From assembly GCA_963513935.1 (NCBI GenBank), contig OY740768.1, positions 60,380,004 to 60,444,003 on the forward strand: a stretch of DNA of 64,000 nt, read 5' to 3'. Made by a program: the position numbers and the translations under genes. The notes under the pieces were generated by a model, which did no database searches, was not told where the DNA came from, and saw only the letters and a list, made by a program, of their open reading frames with translations. The stretch comes from Aphrophora alni (lineage: Eukaryota; Arthropoda; Insecta; Hemiptera; Aphrophoridae). Below, piece after piece: positions 53,410 through 64,000 of this stretch (position 1 is the first letter of the stretch; every line of letters starts with the position of its first letter).

Positions 53410-55246
53410 ATTCGTATTATCACCTTTTACCAAGTTGTTCTTCCATAGTAGAAGCTTTTTTTTGAATCCTTCTTTCTACTTTATCAAAGAGTTGAAAAAT
53501 GTTTGTATTATTACCTTGAAGGGAGCTGTTCAGAATATTTAACTTTTCAAAAAGGTCAGTTAAAAGGCCAATTTAGCCAAAAAATCTTCGTCACTGAACA
53601 TACTAGAAAGGGCATGATTTTCTTCAAGCAAAAATGAAAACATTTCATTTCTGAGTTCATGCACTCTTAGCAAAGAATTGCCCAGAAGTAACCACCAAGC
53701 ACTGCTGTAAAATAAAAGAGATGAATGTTCAGCGTCCATGTGATTACACATTTTGGCAAATAATCTAGCTTTGTGAGGTCTGCTTTTAATAAAATTTATT
53801 ACTTGTATCACTAGTTTTAAAGTGTCATCCAAATCTTTACTAAATTTTTCTGCTGCCAAAGTCTCCCTGTGTATAATACAGTGAGTCCAAAGAGTGTTAG
53901 GTGCTTTGGACTGAATGCGTGATTTTAGTCCCTGGTAACAGCCTGCCATTGATCGTGCTCCATCTGTACATATACCAACATATTTTTCCCAGTCAATGTT
54001 ATTCTCTGTCATAAACTTGTCCACAACCTCGAACAAGTCTTTCCCAGTTGTCCCCCCTTCAATCTCTTGACAAAATAATAAATCTTCAAACAACTGCAGT
54101 GGCGGCGATAAGAACCCGTGGCCCCCCGCAATTTTGTTCATCGGGCCCCCCTCTGCCAATAATCTTTAAAAAAATTATTACGCACGCAATAAATCGACCG
54201 TACCGTTCCGAAATTAGACTACAACTAACGAGTCACCAAAATGAAAGTTTATTTGTTGACCTGATACCTGATGCTATTTTTAATCTTCCCCTTCCGGACC
54301 GGATGTTTATCTTTTCGGGGGCCGTCGCCGGTGAGTCACCGCGATACGCGACGCAGCGATAGCTGCATTACTTATCGGCCAACGGTAAACAATACACATA
54401 CTTTGTATCATGACATTAAATAATAAATACTGCTCTCTAAAAAATATTGGTTATTGCCGTTTTGGATGCACGATGCACAATCCTGTCTGAAGACATTTTA
54501 CCTTATTTTAGTAATTTCTTGACAATACAAATAAAAATATTGTTATGATAGGGGGGCCCGTGTGGCAGGGCCCGTCGCGGGTCCAGGTCCCGGTAAAATT
54601 TCCCGAAAAATCCCGGTCAAGGCTCGCGGACTCCCCCGCACCGCGTATCCTGCGGGCCCGCTATCGCCGCCACTGAACAACTGTTTTTTGTCAACATATC
54701 TAACATAACAGATTAAATGAGCACCTTTGTGGCCATCTGTTGCTTCATCTAGCTGAATCGCAAAATCTTTGCCTTGCAGAGCATTTAAAAGTTGATCGGT
54801 AATATCTACAGCCATGTCGCAAATTCTCTTTGCTGATAGTGTTACTGGACAGTGGTATTTTCAAAAGCTTATTACCGACATCCTCCCAAAGCATAATTTT
54901 TGCCATATCGATAGCAGCATATCAACTCTTCTGCAATTCTATAGGCTACTTTATACGATGCCAAAAGTGCATTACTGTTGACTTGGGAATGTTTGGAAAA
55001 TGCAGACTATTGTTTGTCTGCTGCTGTTAATTTTCTTGTGAAAAAGTCCCTTGGTTTACCAACCATACTTGGGTGAAAATTTTCCAAGTGCCTCTTAAGT
55101 TTACTCGGAAGCATAGATTCAACCGATAACACCTTCATACAAAGAACACATTGAGGATGCTCTTCACCATTGACATCCACACAAGAAAACCCATAATCTA
55201 AATATTTTTCGTCATACTTTCTATATTTAATTGTACGAGTCCCCAA
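53410..55246 (-). pseudogene. hAT transposase pseudogene (ZBED5/SCAND3-like)
   Basis: From 55246: an N-terminal BED-like zinc finger (CVLCMKVLSVESMLPSKLKR, HLENFH). A decayed stretch follows (NALLASYKVAYRIAEE, then a frameshift), then the RNase H-like catalytic domain: DFAIQLDEATDGHKGAHL, GICTDGARSMAGCYQG, THCIIHRETLAAEKF, and after a frameshift TDLFEKLNILNSSLQGNN. The catalytic region is split by a MITE at 54097-54675. It ends without the full dimerisation domain. The pattern matches the ZBED5-type hAT family domesticated in vertebrates, but here stops and shifts show a dead transposon. Confidence 0.87.
54097..54675. mobile_element. hAT-type MITE inserted in the hAT pseudogene
   Basis: 579 bp with ends CAGTGGCGGCGATAAGAACC and the complement of CAGTGGCGGCGATAGCGGGC. 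A perfect 8-bp target duplication AACAACTG lies at 54089-54096 and 54676-54683. GC-rich ends, AT-rich middle, no transposase. Confidence 0.93.
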
Positions 55247-55662
55247 TGGAGCTCCTTACCTTCTCCAAACCTGATGAACCCTCTTCTTTTTTCGATGACG
55301 ACGTCAGCATTAAAAACCTCTTCATAATGAACACAATGACAACTCACTTGTCACTCAATAACTGCACGATGAAACTTTCAGTTTAGTTGAGCGCATATGC
55401 ACACACACACACACACTGACAACCAAATGGCTCTGCCGAGCATACACGCTCACTTACAGACGATGGAACTTTTATTTTTAGACCTGACCAAGTGATATTG
55501 ACTCCGCCGAAACTTCTACATCTACAACCTAATTTAACATTAAATCTAAAATTAAATTTATAAAATGATAGTATTTATTTTAAGTAATTCATAGTTGATT
55601 ATATTTACAATCAAGTGTAAAAAAAGCTGTGTAATAAAATCAATTTTATAAAATTATATTTT
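55247..55662. other. hAT flank, no gene seen
   Basis: Probably still partly hAT element. A short CA repeat lies near 55400. No terminus complementary to CAGGGGTTCCC found. Confidence 0.35.
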
Positions 55663-55866
55663 TCAATTTTTTCCCGTTTTAGCGAGGCTGCCGCGGTGTC
55701 CCTGGAGACTCCACTTCCTCTCGAGACGACCGGCATGTACAGATGAATTCCATGGATGGACAGTATCTATTACTTCCCTTAGCTTATTGGACTCGGTATT
55801 TGTCCACTCTTCTTCCCATTTCCTATGCGAAATAATTTTAACTGTTGATACAAAGTCAGATACCAT
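55663..55866 (-). pseudogene. Non-LTR retrotransposon fragment (RNase H-side of ORF2)
   Basis: Minus frame KWEEEWTNTESNKLREVIDT, then VHPWNSSVHAGRLERKWSLQ. This resembles the WQxxWDxxxxNKLRxIKPxVxxWxSS..RREEVVLTRLRIGHT segment of insect LINE ORF2 proteins. It is short and isolated. Confidence 0.55.
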
Positions 55867-58210
55867 AACACACAGTTAAACTGGTTACTGACTTGTAGCT
55901 TTGGTAATAGCAAGTTTTATCAATATAAACAACAACAAATGTATTTTTCATTTTCTACAAGTATTTCTTATGAGAAAAAAATAGATATAAGGGTACCCTT
56001 TGTAAATATATAAAAAATGAGGGGTTATTTCTACTGATTTAATTAATTTTAAAATTGACACTTTGTAACATTAAGACTTTAAGAAATTGCTCAGTTAAGG
56101 CGCCAGGTGGACTTAACTCACCAATTTTGAAAAGATAAAAAAAAATTAATGAATTAATATGTTCTCAGGGTCGTGTTTCCTTTTTTAAGTGTACTTATCA
56201 GTGTACTTTTGGTAAATAAGAAATCCTTATTTGTTTTCCTGAAACTAAACATTCTTTATTAAACTCATTTTTAAACAAATAGATATATTTATTATATTAA
56301 ACATCCTAGCTTTATTTTTTATATTTATATTTTACTTTTTATTATTTTCAAAATCTTAAAACTTTAGTTTAAATATTGAGTTGCAACTTCTGCAAAATTA
56401 CTCATCAAAATGAGTTAATTAGACTTATTATTTTAAATACGTTTTGAATTATTTTATCTCAACAAAAATTATTCTTATTTGTAGGCATCTTTAAATTTTT
56501 TAATAGCAAAGTAATTATAAAAAGAAAATATCAAAATCATTGAACTTATAACTAATACATCAAACAATAATTTTTCTAAAATGGTTTTACAACATTTAAT
56601 TTCTTTATAGCACCTGTTACCAATTCAATATTGCAGAAAAAATTGTTCATTACAGTTTGCTGATTGTGTTAATTTCCTGATGACAACTCCGTCACCGTTT
56701 ACATAATGTTCAAAATGAAAACTTTGTCTCTCAAAATCACCATTCAACAACATCCCCAACAACGGTCTTTGTCAAAATTACTCGTTTTCACTTTTTTGAA
56801 AGCGTCTCTTTCAGCACAAGCACATTGTCCAATTTCTACTGAAAGTTATGTCCGTTTACCCCGAACTTCGTCACTAGACTCAAAAATACGTCCAATCACC
56901 TCAAAACTCCCTCTCACAACTATTAAACATTAATTAAATTGTTCTCCATTTCAAAAATCACTCAAACATAACTACATTGTTCTCAACTATTTCCTATCAG
57001 AAAATACGTCTGACGCCGACTTACAACTGTTACAAACACGTCCTTCTACTTCAAATATTCCCTTCTAACTGACTCCACGCTTGCTTGCTTTTTTACATCA
57101 CGCTATCACAGGTTCACATTTCTGGTCCCACGGACACTGCTCAAATCATTCGCTTGACGGCAAGCTTTGTCTATTTTCACAATACCTCATTTTAAAATTT
57201 ATTTACCTTATAACTAAAATTTCTGCCTTAAATTTATATTTTGGAAATCTTTTTTAAATTTTTTATTGCCCTTGTTTTAATACTATTTACAGTCATTAAT
57301 TTGACTCACGTTGTCTCCTCTTTAGTCCAATTATAAATTTCCCCGTTTATTTTCATATTTCAAATCTCAAAGCAACTATTTCTTTAGTATCAAAGCTAAA
57401 GTTAAAATTTGAGGATTACACCTTATACTACCTATACCAACTTTTGAGAAAAATTGTTGTTATTTTTACTTTATTTTAGTGTTTAAAAAAAAATTTAAAA
57501 ACTTGGCTTTGTTGTGTAAAATAGCAATCAGTTTAGTCGTTTAAACTGTAGAGACACAGATATGCTCAGATTTTTGTAAGGATTTTGTTTTTGGTAGGTC
57601 TATCAGTTTTCTTTTTTAATAATTTTAAATGTCGTCTAGAAACTAAAACAAAGGAGGGGGAAGGGAATAAGATGCTATCATTTAATGCTGCATTTAAAAA
57701 ATGAGGAACACCCCTCATCTATGTTTCTACATGCACATTTCCTAACTCACATTAACTTACCATGTCTCAAAAAATTATCATTCAAAAAATGTACTTTAAA
57801 CTAGTTGTGCCAAATATGTATAAAACATTTTCTACTTCTGGGATACAAAAGAGTTATATAAAACATAAAATCATATAAGCTTTAATTTTCAAGCATTGAG
57901 GATAATGAGAAAATAAAAGCTTGTGGAAATAGAGATAATTCATTAGTATAACAAATGTCTATCCCAGGTTTGAATTTTTTAAATTTACTTACATTGACAG
58001 TGTACCAGAGGTACTAGTTAGTATTACGAATATTTGAACCAAGTTTCATTTAAATTGGTTAAATGTACTCAAGTTATCGTGAAACACAGGTCAAATTATG
58101 TGGTCAAAGTAGATATTAATTACAACTAAGGTTAAGTTATATTGTATAATAAATAACCTGTATATTGTATGAAAATAATTTTGTAGTTACAAAGTTATAT
58201 GTTACTGTAG
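55867..58210. other. Gene-free stretch
   Basis: AT-rich, no coding frame with a recognisable domain. A frame at 56706-56933 is low complexity and not called. Confidence 0.4.
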
Positions 58211-58247
58211 CTTGAAAATGCCTAATGGTGAAACATATGTCTCTCAA
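58211..58247 (+). ncRNA. Weak hammerhead-like motif
   Basis: TTGAAAATGCCTAATGGTG then AAACATATGTC: a small stem GCC/GGT, GAAA and a GTC triplet, as at the ends of Penelope-like elements. The CTGATGA core is badly degraded. Confidence 0.2.
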
Positions 58248-58738
58248 TAAAGCTCTTTTGTGGAAATAAATAATTGTTTCATTATTTCCATTAATATAGA
58301 ATTCCATCAAGCACAGAGTGTTGTCACATTAAATTATACAAAATAAATATTTTTTTTGAGTTATGTTAGTGTAATATGATTCTCAAATATATAGGCATTT
58401 TATCAGTAGAGTTTGGTTTGGGTATTTTTTCTTGTTATTTAAAGTTAAAAAACCCCTCGGATTTTTTCTTTTTCTTTTTTTAGGTGTTTAAAGGCAAAAA
58501 CATCTCGGTCAATCATCAACTTATAAAAAAAGAGAGTAAAATAAATACCCCTAGCTCTCGAATACTCTAATAGCGTTAAGATCGGAAAAGATAAAGAATT
58601 GGTCAAGAGAAACATGATAGGAAAGTGAAATAGAGGGATCTAACCCAAGATTACGTGGAAAAAGGTGTAGAGTTCCAGCTAGGATGGTTTGGTTTTGTCA
58701 CTTTCAATTATTGTCGACAAGTGAACTAATTTATTTAA

Positions 58739-59727
58739 CCCATTAAGGTAGTCTCACGAACTATACTTGTGGTGGTATTTTTTGAACCAAATGTTGAGTC
58801 ACGGGATAGTATCGTGATCTTAGTTTATTCTATTACTGTCGTCGTACTTTCGTATTGCATCAGCTGGCCTTTTAGAAACAAAATATAAAATTTTCATAGG
58901 TTGGCAGCCTGATTTTAGAGCAATACATATGTTGAATGTCGTCTGCTACAACGTTGAATACTCTATGTTTGCAGCATTGTTTTGTTTGTGTTTTCATGGA
59001 GCGTGAAATATTGAGTGATTCAGAAGTCGATCTAGTATTGCTTTCAGATTTATTATAACAAGTAAAATAAAACATAATTGTATGTTGTGTTGTGCTTCGT
59101 AAATAATTATGGGTCGAAGACCAAGGAAACCAAATAATTTTTGTTATAATACTCTAAATGGTTATTTAAACATAATGCATCGATTATATGGTTTTTTTTT
59201 CTACTGATAAAAATACAACTTGGAAAATTGGTGTTTCCTGTGCAATTTTTTCAAACCAACCCCGTCAACTTCCACTCAAGCCGATCACCATTAATTTTAT
59301 AATGGGGCTTTCCCACCACCATACCACAGGATGGAGTAACCAAACTGCACAGGAAAAACCTTGTGTCTTAAGTGGGAATTGAATCCACAACCTTCGGCAC
59401 CAATCCTTGATCAAGGAACTGACGCCTCAAGCCTCTTAACCACTATAACACTTAGGTATACTTAGTTATTTAACAACACTTGAGTGATGTTGTCAGATTG
59501 TCTATCCTCCCCATAGTTACATAAACAACCCCTAAACGATTCATCGGTTCAGCACTAGGTATTGCTAGTCGATGACAACTATTAATATAGTTTTTACTAG
59601 TAGTAGTATTTAGTCTAATAACTTGGCCACGATTTTTATAAGGCTCAAATAAAACACACGCAATTTCGACAAAACTAATTGCTACAGCTAGTCCTGCAGA
59701 ACCCTGAATAATTATTACCGCAATGGG
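58739..59727 (+). mobile_element. piggyBac-type non-autonomous element
   Basis: 989 bp bounded by TTAA (58735-58738, 59728-59731) with ends CCCATTAAGGTAGT and CCCATTGCGGTAAT. A 20-codon frame at 58996-59058, MEREILSDSEVDLVLLSDLL, resembles the acidic start of a piggyBac transposase. The rest of the gene is absent. A SINE is nested inside. Confidence 0.75.
59206..59455 (-). mobile_element. tRNA-derived SINE copy 2
   Basis: Minus strand: box A-like TATAGTGGTTAAGAGG and box B-like GGTTGTGGATTCAATTCCCA, then the body GTTTTTCCTGTGCAGTTTGG, ATTAATGGTGATCGGCTTGA and GTGGAAGTTGAC. The body aligns with the copy at 20084-20290. It lies inside the piggyBac-type element, so it inserted later or was carried by it. 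Confidence 0.75.
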
Positions 59728-59731
59728 TTAA

Positions 59732-60990
59732 ACAACAGATTTATATAAACAAGACATCATTTTAATGACCATGTTCTTCAGACTCAAAACTTGTACACAA
59801 ATGAGGATGAATATTTATTCCTTGAAACATCTTATTGCAGTTTATACATCTATTGTAGTGAAATAAGTTTGTTTATTACATTCTTGTTATTAAACATTTT
59901 TCACATGTTAAACGCATTTAAAATGACTTATATAAATTCTTTTTTAAGCTACTTCACACTCACTATTAGTGCTACCATACTTAAACAATGTTTATAATAA
60001 TAAACTTATATTTGACTTTTATTTAAATTTTGGTGTATAGTTAAGGGCAAATAAAAAATAAACTGCTAGGGTGTATTAATAAAAACCAAAGGAATAAAAT
60101 CTACATATATTTTTAATTTTTTAAACTATGTTTTACACACAATTACTATATATATAACGATTTACAGAAAATAAAGACAGAAAATATAAGTTTGGTGTAT
60201 ATATCTTATTTTAATATATCATTAGTGTAGAAACATACAACTGATGAGATCCATGAAAAATTTAGTCTTTAATAAATGTTTAAAAAATGTTTATTGGCGA
60301 GTCTTTTGGAGTTTTGATTATTAATAAACTTGACAACATTAGTACAATATTCCTACTAATCGTATTGAAAAAATAATAGATCAATTTTGATGAACCTACT
60401 GAAACCATTTATTAGTTGCTAAAAATTAAATTATTCATGAAATATGCAAGACTACTTAACAAATGGCACAATTTATATACAACATAAATATTTTCAACAT
60501 AAAACTAGTTTTATAATTTACTTCAACAGCAATAATCAATGATTGTTTTTCTTGTAAAAAATTAGTAAAAAAAGACATATAAAATTTATGTATTTCATAT
60601 AAAAAGTAGTAGAAAGGGACATATAAAAGTTATGTAGGTCATATCATAGTTTTTAATTATAACATTATTAAAAGTCTCTCTCCTTCTAACTTTTTTAACT
60701 GATGAACTAATTTCTAATTGAAAATGTGTTTATAGCAAAGATCCCCTACCACCATGGAAGAAAGTCTGACATTTCTAGTGTCTCTTAAGCTTATTATTTT
60801 AAAAGTGTATCAACAAATCAATAATATTGGTAAAAAAATAAATAATAGGCAAAGCTTTACATTTTGTTGAATACTATTTCGAATTGGGAGTTGGATCAAA
60901 GATTTTTCACCATAGTTTTGTTTTTAATAGTCTATATTAAAATGAGGTCTTATTAAATACTAAGTTAGAGTATAGGACACTTTGCCTATT
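59732..60990. other. Gene-free stretch
   Basis: AT-rich, nothing recognised. Confidence 0.4.
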
Positions 60991-61432
60991 AGTTTAGATT
61001 TTGTATGGATAGAAGACACGGGTTACCTTGGAAAGTGGTCCTTGATATTACCTAGTAGTACACAAATAGGAAAACGCACAATAAACACTAAAATTCTGAA
61101 ATATTTCATAAACACTGTTCACTTTCTTAATCAGTACAGAGTATTAAAAAAAGACTGAATTGTTGTAATCTAGGATGGGATTTGTGCTGAGTGTTGAACT
61201 ACAAATTTTTTTTATTTTGTCTGATTCAACACTCACCACAGATCCATCCTAGATTAAGACAATTCAGTCTTTTTTTTATACTCTATACTGATTGAGAAAG
61301 TGAACAGTGTTTACAAAATATTTCAGAACTTTTTTGTTTTTGTGTGCCTATTCCTATTTGTGTACTATTAGGTAATACCAAGGACCACTTACCAAGGTAA
61401 GCCTGTCTCCTATCCTTTACAAAATCTAAACT
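60991..61432. mobile_element. Large hairpin element, 442 bp
   Basis: Inverted arms of about 200 bp begin AGTTTAGATTTTGTATGGAT and meet near 61210. Shared blocks include GAAAGTGAACAGTGTT, AAGACTGAATTGT and ATCTAGGATGG with their complements. A solo piece of the right arm is at 1733-1796. Confidence 0.85.
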
Positions 61433-62754
61433 AAATACTCTTTAAATTATTTTAATAATGGAAATGGGAGGGTAAGCCTTATTACAAAAAAAAAATAAAT
61501 AAAAAAAATAAATAAATCAAAATTATTAAAAACAATATCAAATTATTTTGAGTTTTGTGATGGTTGAGGAAAGTGTTAAGCAATTCAAAAATTCTAAGGA
61601 CCTCATTTTGAATTGTTTTTGATAACAAAAATGAGATGTTCCTAAACCGTTTTTAATAGTTAAAACTTTTGATTTCACTCCAGGTAGTGGGGTTTAGTAG
61701 TTTGCTATGTGCTCTTAAAATATCCACAACCGACAGATTTTTTTATCTGCATTAATTAACAAATTATAAAGGTATTCCTACACTTAATTCTCATCATGTA
61801 TAAACTATTCATTTTCATTGAATGGAACAGAACATGTTGAAAAATTGTGAAATTTTTGGGGGCTTTTTTGGATTTTAACATTTTTATTTCTTAGGGATGC
61901 TGACCTACTATGCTTACATTGAAAATTAAACAAGTGAAAATTTATAAGAAAAATGTAGGCTTCAATTTAATTTGCAGTCTTTTTCTTTCTTACATATAAG
62001 TTCTTCACCCCCACAGAGAAAAAAAGTTGCTTTTGCAAGGCCATCTGTCTATCCACAGATGCCTGGTTGGTGAATGAATGGCTTTTTTGATATGTAGGTA
62101 CATTTGGTATTAGGTCTGAGAAGGGTCTACATAATTTTCACATATCTTGAAAATTGATGGTAGCCTACCTTCCTAAGATTTTGAGTAAATTTTACCTAAA
62201 ATAACTCTTTAAAATGCAAAGAAAATATATAGGTCCCTATATCACAAGATTCAGGGTCAGATATAACTGGTCTTAATTTTTTAAATAAACCATCACGAAA
62301 ATTTTTATATCTTGAAATAGGTACAAACAATTTTAATGAAATTTTTATAAAATGTTAAGTTTGATGATTAAAATCACCATATTTGTCCACCACTATATTT
62401 AACCCTATGTTGGAAGCAAAAAGAAGAAAGGCTGAGGACTGTATAACCATGACAAATAGCAGCATACATAATAATATGGTATAGTTATTTTAAGAAGGGA
62501 ACACGAAATAAAAAAGACTACCTTAAAATTAGGAAAGAAAGTAAATCAAATTGCAAGACTGCACCACGAAAACACCTAAAATGTGTCCATACAAAAGAAC
62601 AGTATTGCTTTGATGTGGTGTTTCTTAAAACTACCTACATTATTAGCAAGAATTAACAGAATTAAGGTTTGTAACAGATGTTATTTTACATGTAAGAAAC
62701 TTTTGAAGCTCTAAACTAAAAGTTATATATACATAAAAAATATATATATAACTG
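61433..62754. other. Gene-free stretch
   Basis: Nothing recognised. Confidence 0.4.
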
Positions 62755-63090
62755 TGTACAAACCCGTAGTAACTTATGGTAATAAAGTATGGACTATCAA
62801 AAGAGCAAATATTGTAAACTTCCACTTTTTGTCTAAATTAAGATAGAACTTTGACAATTAGAAGATTGAGTCCTAAATTAAACAACACACAATTAAATGT
62901 GGAGGAGTCTTCTAGATATAGAGAAGAAGAAGAAGCGCATTGATGATGTTGGAGAAGACCTTCTTATACTAAAAGTTATACTGGAGACAGGCTGCTGCTA
63001 AAAGATAAGTGCAGAGAAGTATTGTTAGGGATCCCAAAACCCAGGAAGAGTTATAATGCTAAATTATGTACGATAAGTAGTAATCTTTAG
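62755..63090 (+). pseudogene. RTE-like non-LTR retrotransposon, 3' end of ORF2
   Basis: The + frame reads YKPVVTYGNKVWTIKRAN (expected YGxExWxLTK). After frameshifts come IDDVGEDLL (expected RWxDDVxEDL) and WRQAAAKR.VQRSIVRDPKT (expected WRxxAxDRxxWRxIVxxAKT). These are the C-terminal motifs of RTE/LINE-type ORF2. The reverse transcriptase itself is absent. Confidence 0.65.
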
Positions 63091-64000
63091 TTTTTGTGTG
63101 TGAGAACATTTATAAAATGATCATGCTTTAGGAAACATGTTTTTCCTGCAATAAGCTATTTGATCTGCGAGTCATTATTTAATTTTTTTTTAAAGTGAAA
63201 AACATTGAATCATCACTTTCAAAAATAGAAAAGATCATAAAATAGAGACCTTAGGTCATTCTAATAGTGCCAGGATCAGAAGAAAACAAGAATTGGTCAA
63301 GAGAGAGAGAGACCTGAAAGTCGAAAAATACCTCAGTCAGTATCGCTTGATTTTCATTAAAATTGATAAGCCTTTTATTTTTAAAGAATAAAATAAAATT
63401 TTATTTAATGCTAATAAATTTGGGTGTACATATAAAATGCTTGAAACTATGTTAATCATCGATATATATTCTATATTTGACCAGCAAACTGTCTAATCTA
63501 TGGAATCAGATCTTTTTTTAAATCTGTCACAGAGTAAATGTTAATAACGAATAATTATTTTTATTCTACTACAGTACTTTTAAGAATGTATATTTATGTA
63601 GAATAACATTAATTTAAAGACTGCCTTTTGCAACATAAGAAAAACTTTACAAAAGTTTATGTATTATTAAAGATTTTGTTTAACTAAGGTTCAAAATCTA
63701 AATGACCTCAAATAATTAATTGTGCACATTTTTCAAGGAAAAAATTTATTGATATAAATTTTTAATTTGACAATATTATTATTAAAATATAGCCCTCATT
63801 AAGGGTATTTACTATTCGAAAATCTCTAGTATAAAATGTAGACATTAATCAAAAAATATTTCAATTTTAGAGTCTGATGTAAAAGGAACAACCACTTCGA
63901 TCTGTTATAAAAAGCTAAATATCCCTTACAAAATTTTCTGTTGCAGAAATAATAAGTTTTGAAGAAATTGAATTGAAACCTACAGTCTGATGTAATATTT
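63091..64000. other. Gene-free stretch at window end
   Basis: No confident gene. A motif around GAATTGGTCAAGAGA near 63291 also occurs near 58596, a small dispersed repeat. An acceptor-like TTTCTGTTGCAG at 63938-63949 followed by a short open tail was considered too weak to call. Confidence 0.35.

Noticed and set aside
63860..64000. Possible terminal exon after acceptor-like TTTTAG or TTGCAG
   Set aside because: Two competing short frames, no recognised protein, and the window ends; not supportable.

Overview
This is an AT-rich eukaryotic window (no operons, RBS or CRISPR) made of a few spliced host genes in a dense sea of transposable elements. Coding bodies, GT-AG introns and the element mix (Ty3/gypsy, Penelope-like, piggyBac, Tc1/mariner, pogo/Tigger, hAT, tRNA-derived SINE) point to an arthropod, most likely an insect. 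The species cannot be fixed from sequence alone.

Host genes, all on the + strand: (1) the last two coding exons of a conserved protein at 2073-2870, resembling the C-terminus of R3H/coiled-coil proteins of the R3HCC1L type; (2) a complete four-exon SMUG1-type uracil-DNA glycosylase, 17208-27505, spread over 10 kb by transposon-filled introns, with both active-site motifs; (3) an intact single-coding-exon ADAT2, the catalytic subunit of the tRNA A34-to-inosine deaminase, 31529-32008. A tRNA-like gene lies at 27638-27710 (-). Two weak candidate exons lie near 30.1 kb and 45.9 kb.

Mobile layout: 0.5-1.4 kb internally deleted pogo/Tigger; 4.06-4.5 kb mariner-like 3' end; 5.27-6.14 kb piggyBac-type MITE; 6.1-15.5 kb a degraded minus-strand gypsy-like retroelement, split by a 0.93-kb foldback (8207-9134) and by a 3.2-kb piggyBac element (12058-15250) whose two-exon transposase is uninterrupted. 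SMUG1 introns hold an inverted-repeat element, a SINE, a Penelope fragment between inverted repeats with hammerhead-ribozyme-like cores, a hairpin MITE, a mariner-like 5' half and a Tigger MITE. After SMUG1 comes a Penelope element (28.5-29.8 kb). A decayed piggyBac element (32077-34728) sits 65 bp after the ADAT2 stop. A second Penelope fragment with a hammerhead-like hairpin follows (34.96-35.6 kb), then a non-LTR tail. 37583-45027 is a complete, apparently very young LTR retrotransposon with 847-bp LTRs, 4-bp TSD, gag and pol. 46.0-48.4 kb is a TTAA-flanked foldback with a CT satellite. 48.9-51.2 kb is a mariner-like element carrying a nested Tigger. 52.9-55.25 kb is a hAT transposase pseudogene carrying a hAT MITE. 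58.7-59.7 kb is a piggyBac MITE carrying a SINE; 61 kb holds a large hairpin; 62.8-63.1 kb is an RTE-like remnant.

The host genes are unrelated housekeeping functions (base-excision repair, tRNA wobble editing). The main story is nested insertion history, so target-site duplications and restored reading frames give relative ages for many elements. All identifications are from reading motifs; no database search was run.
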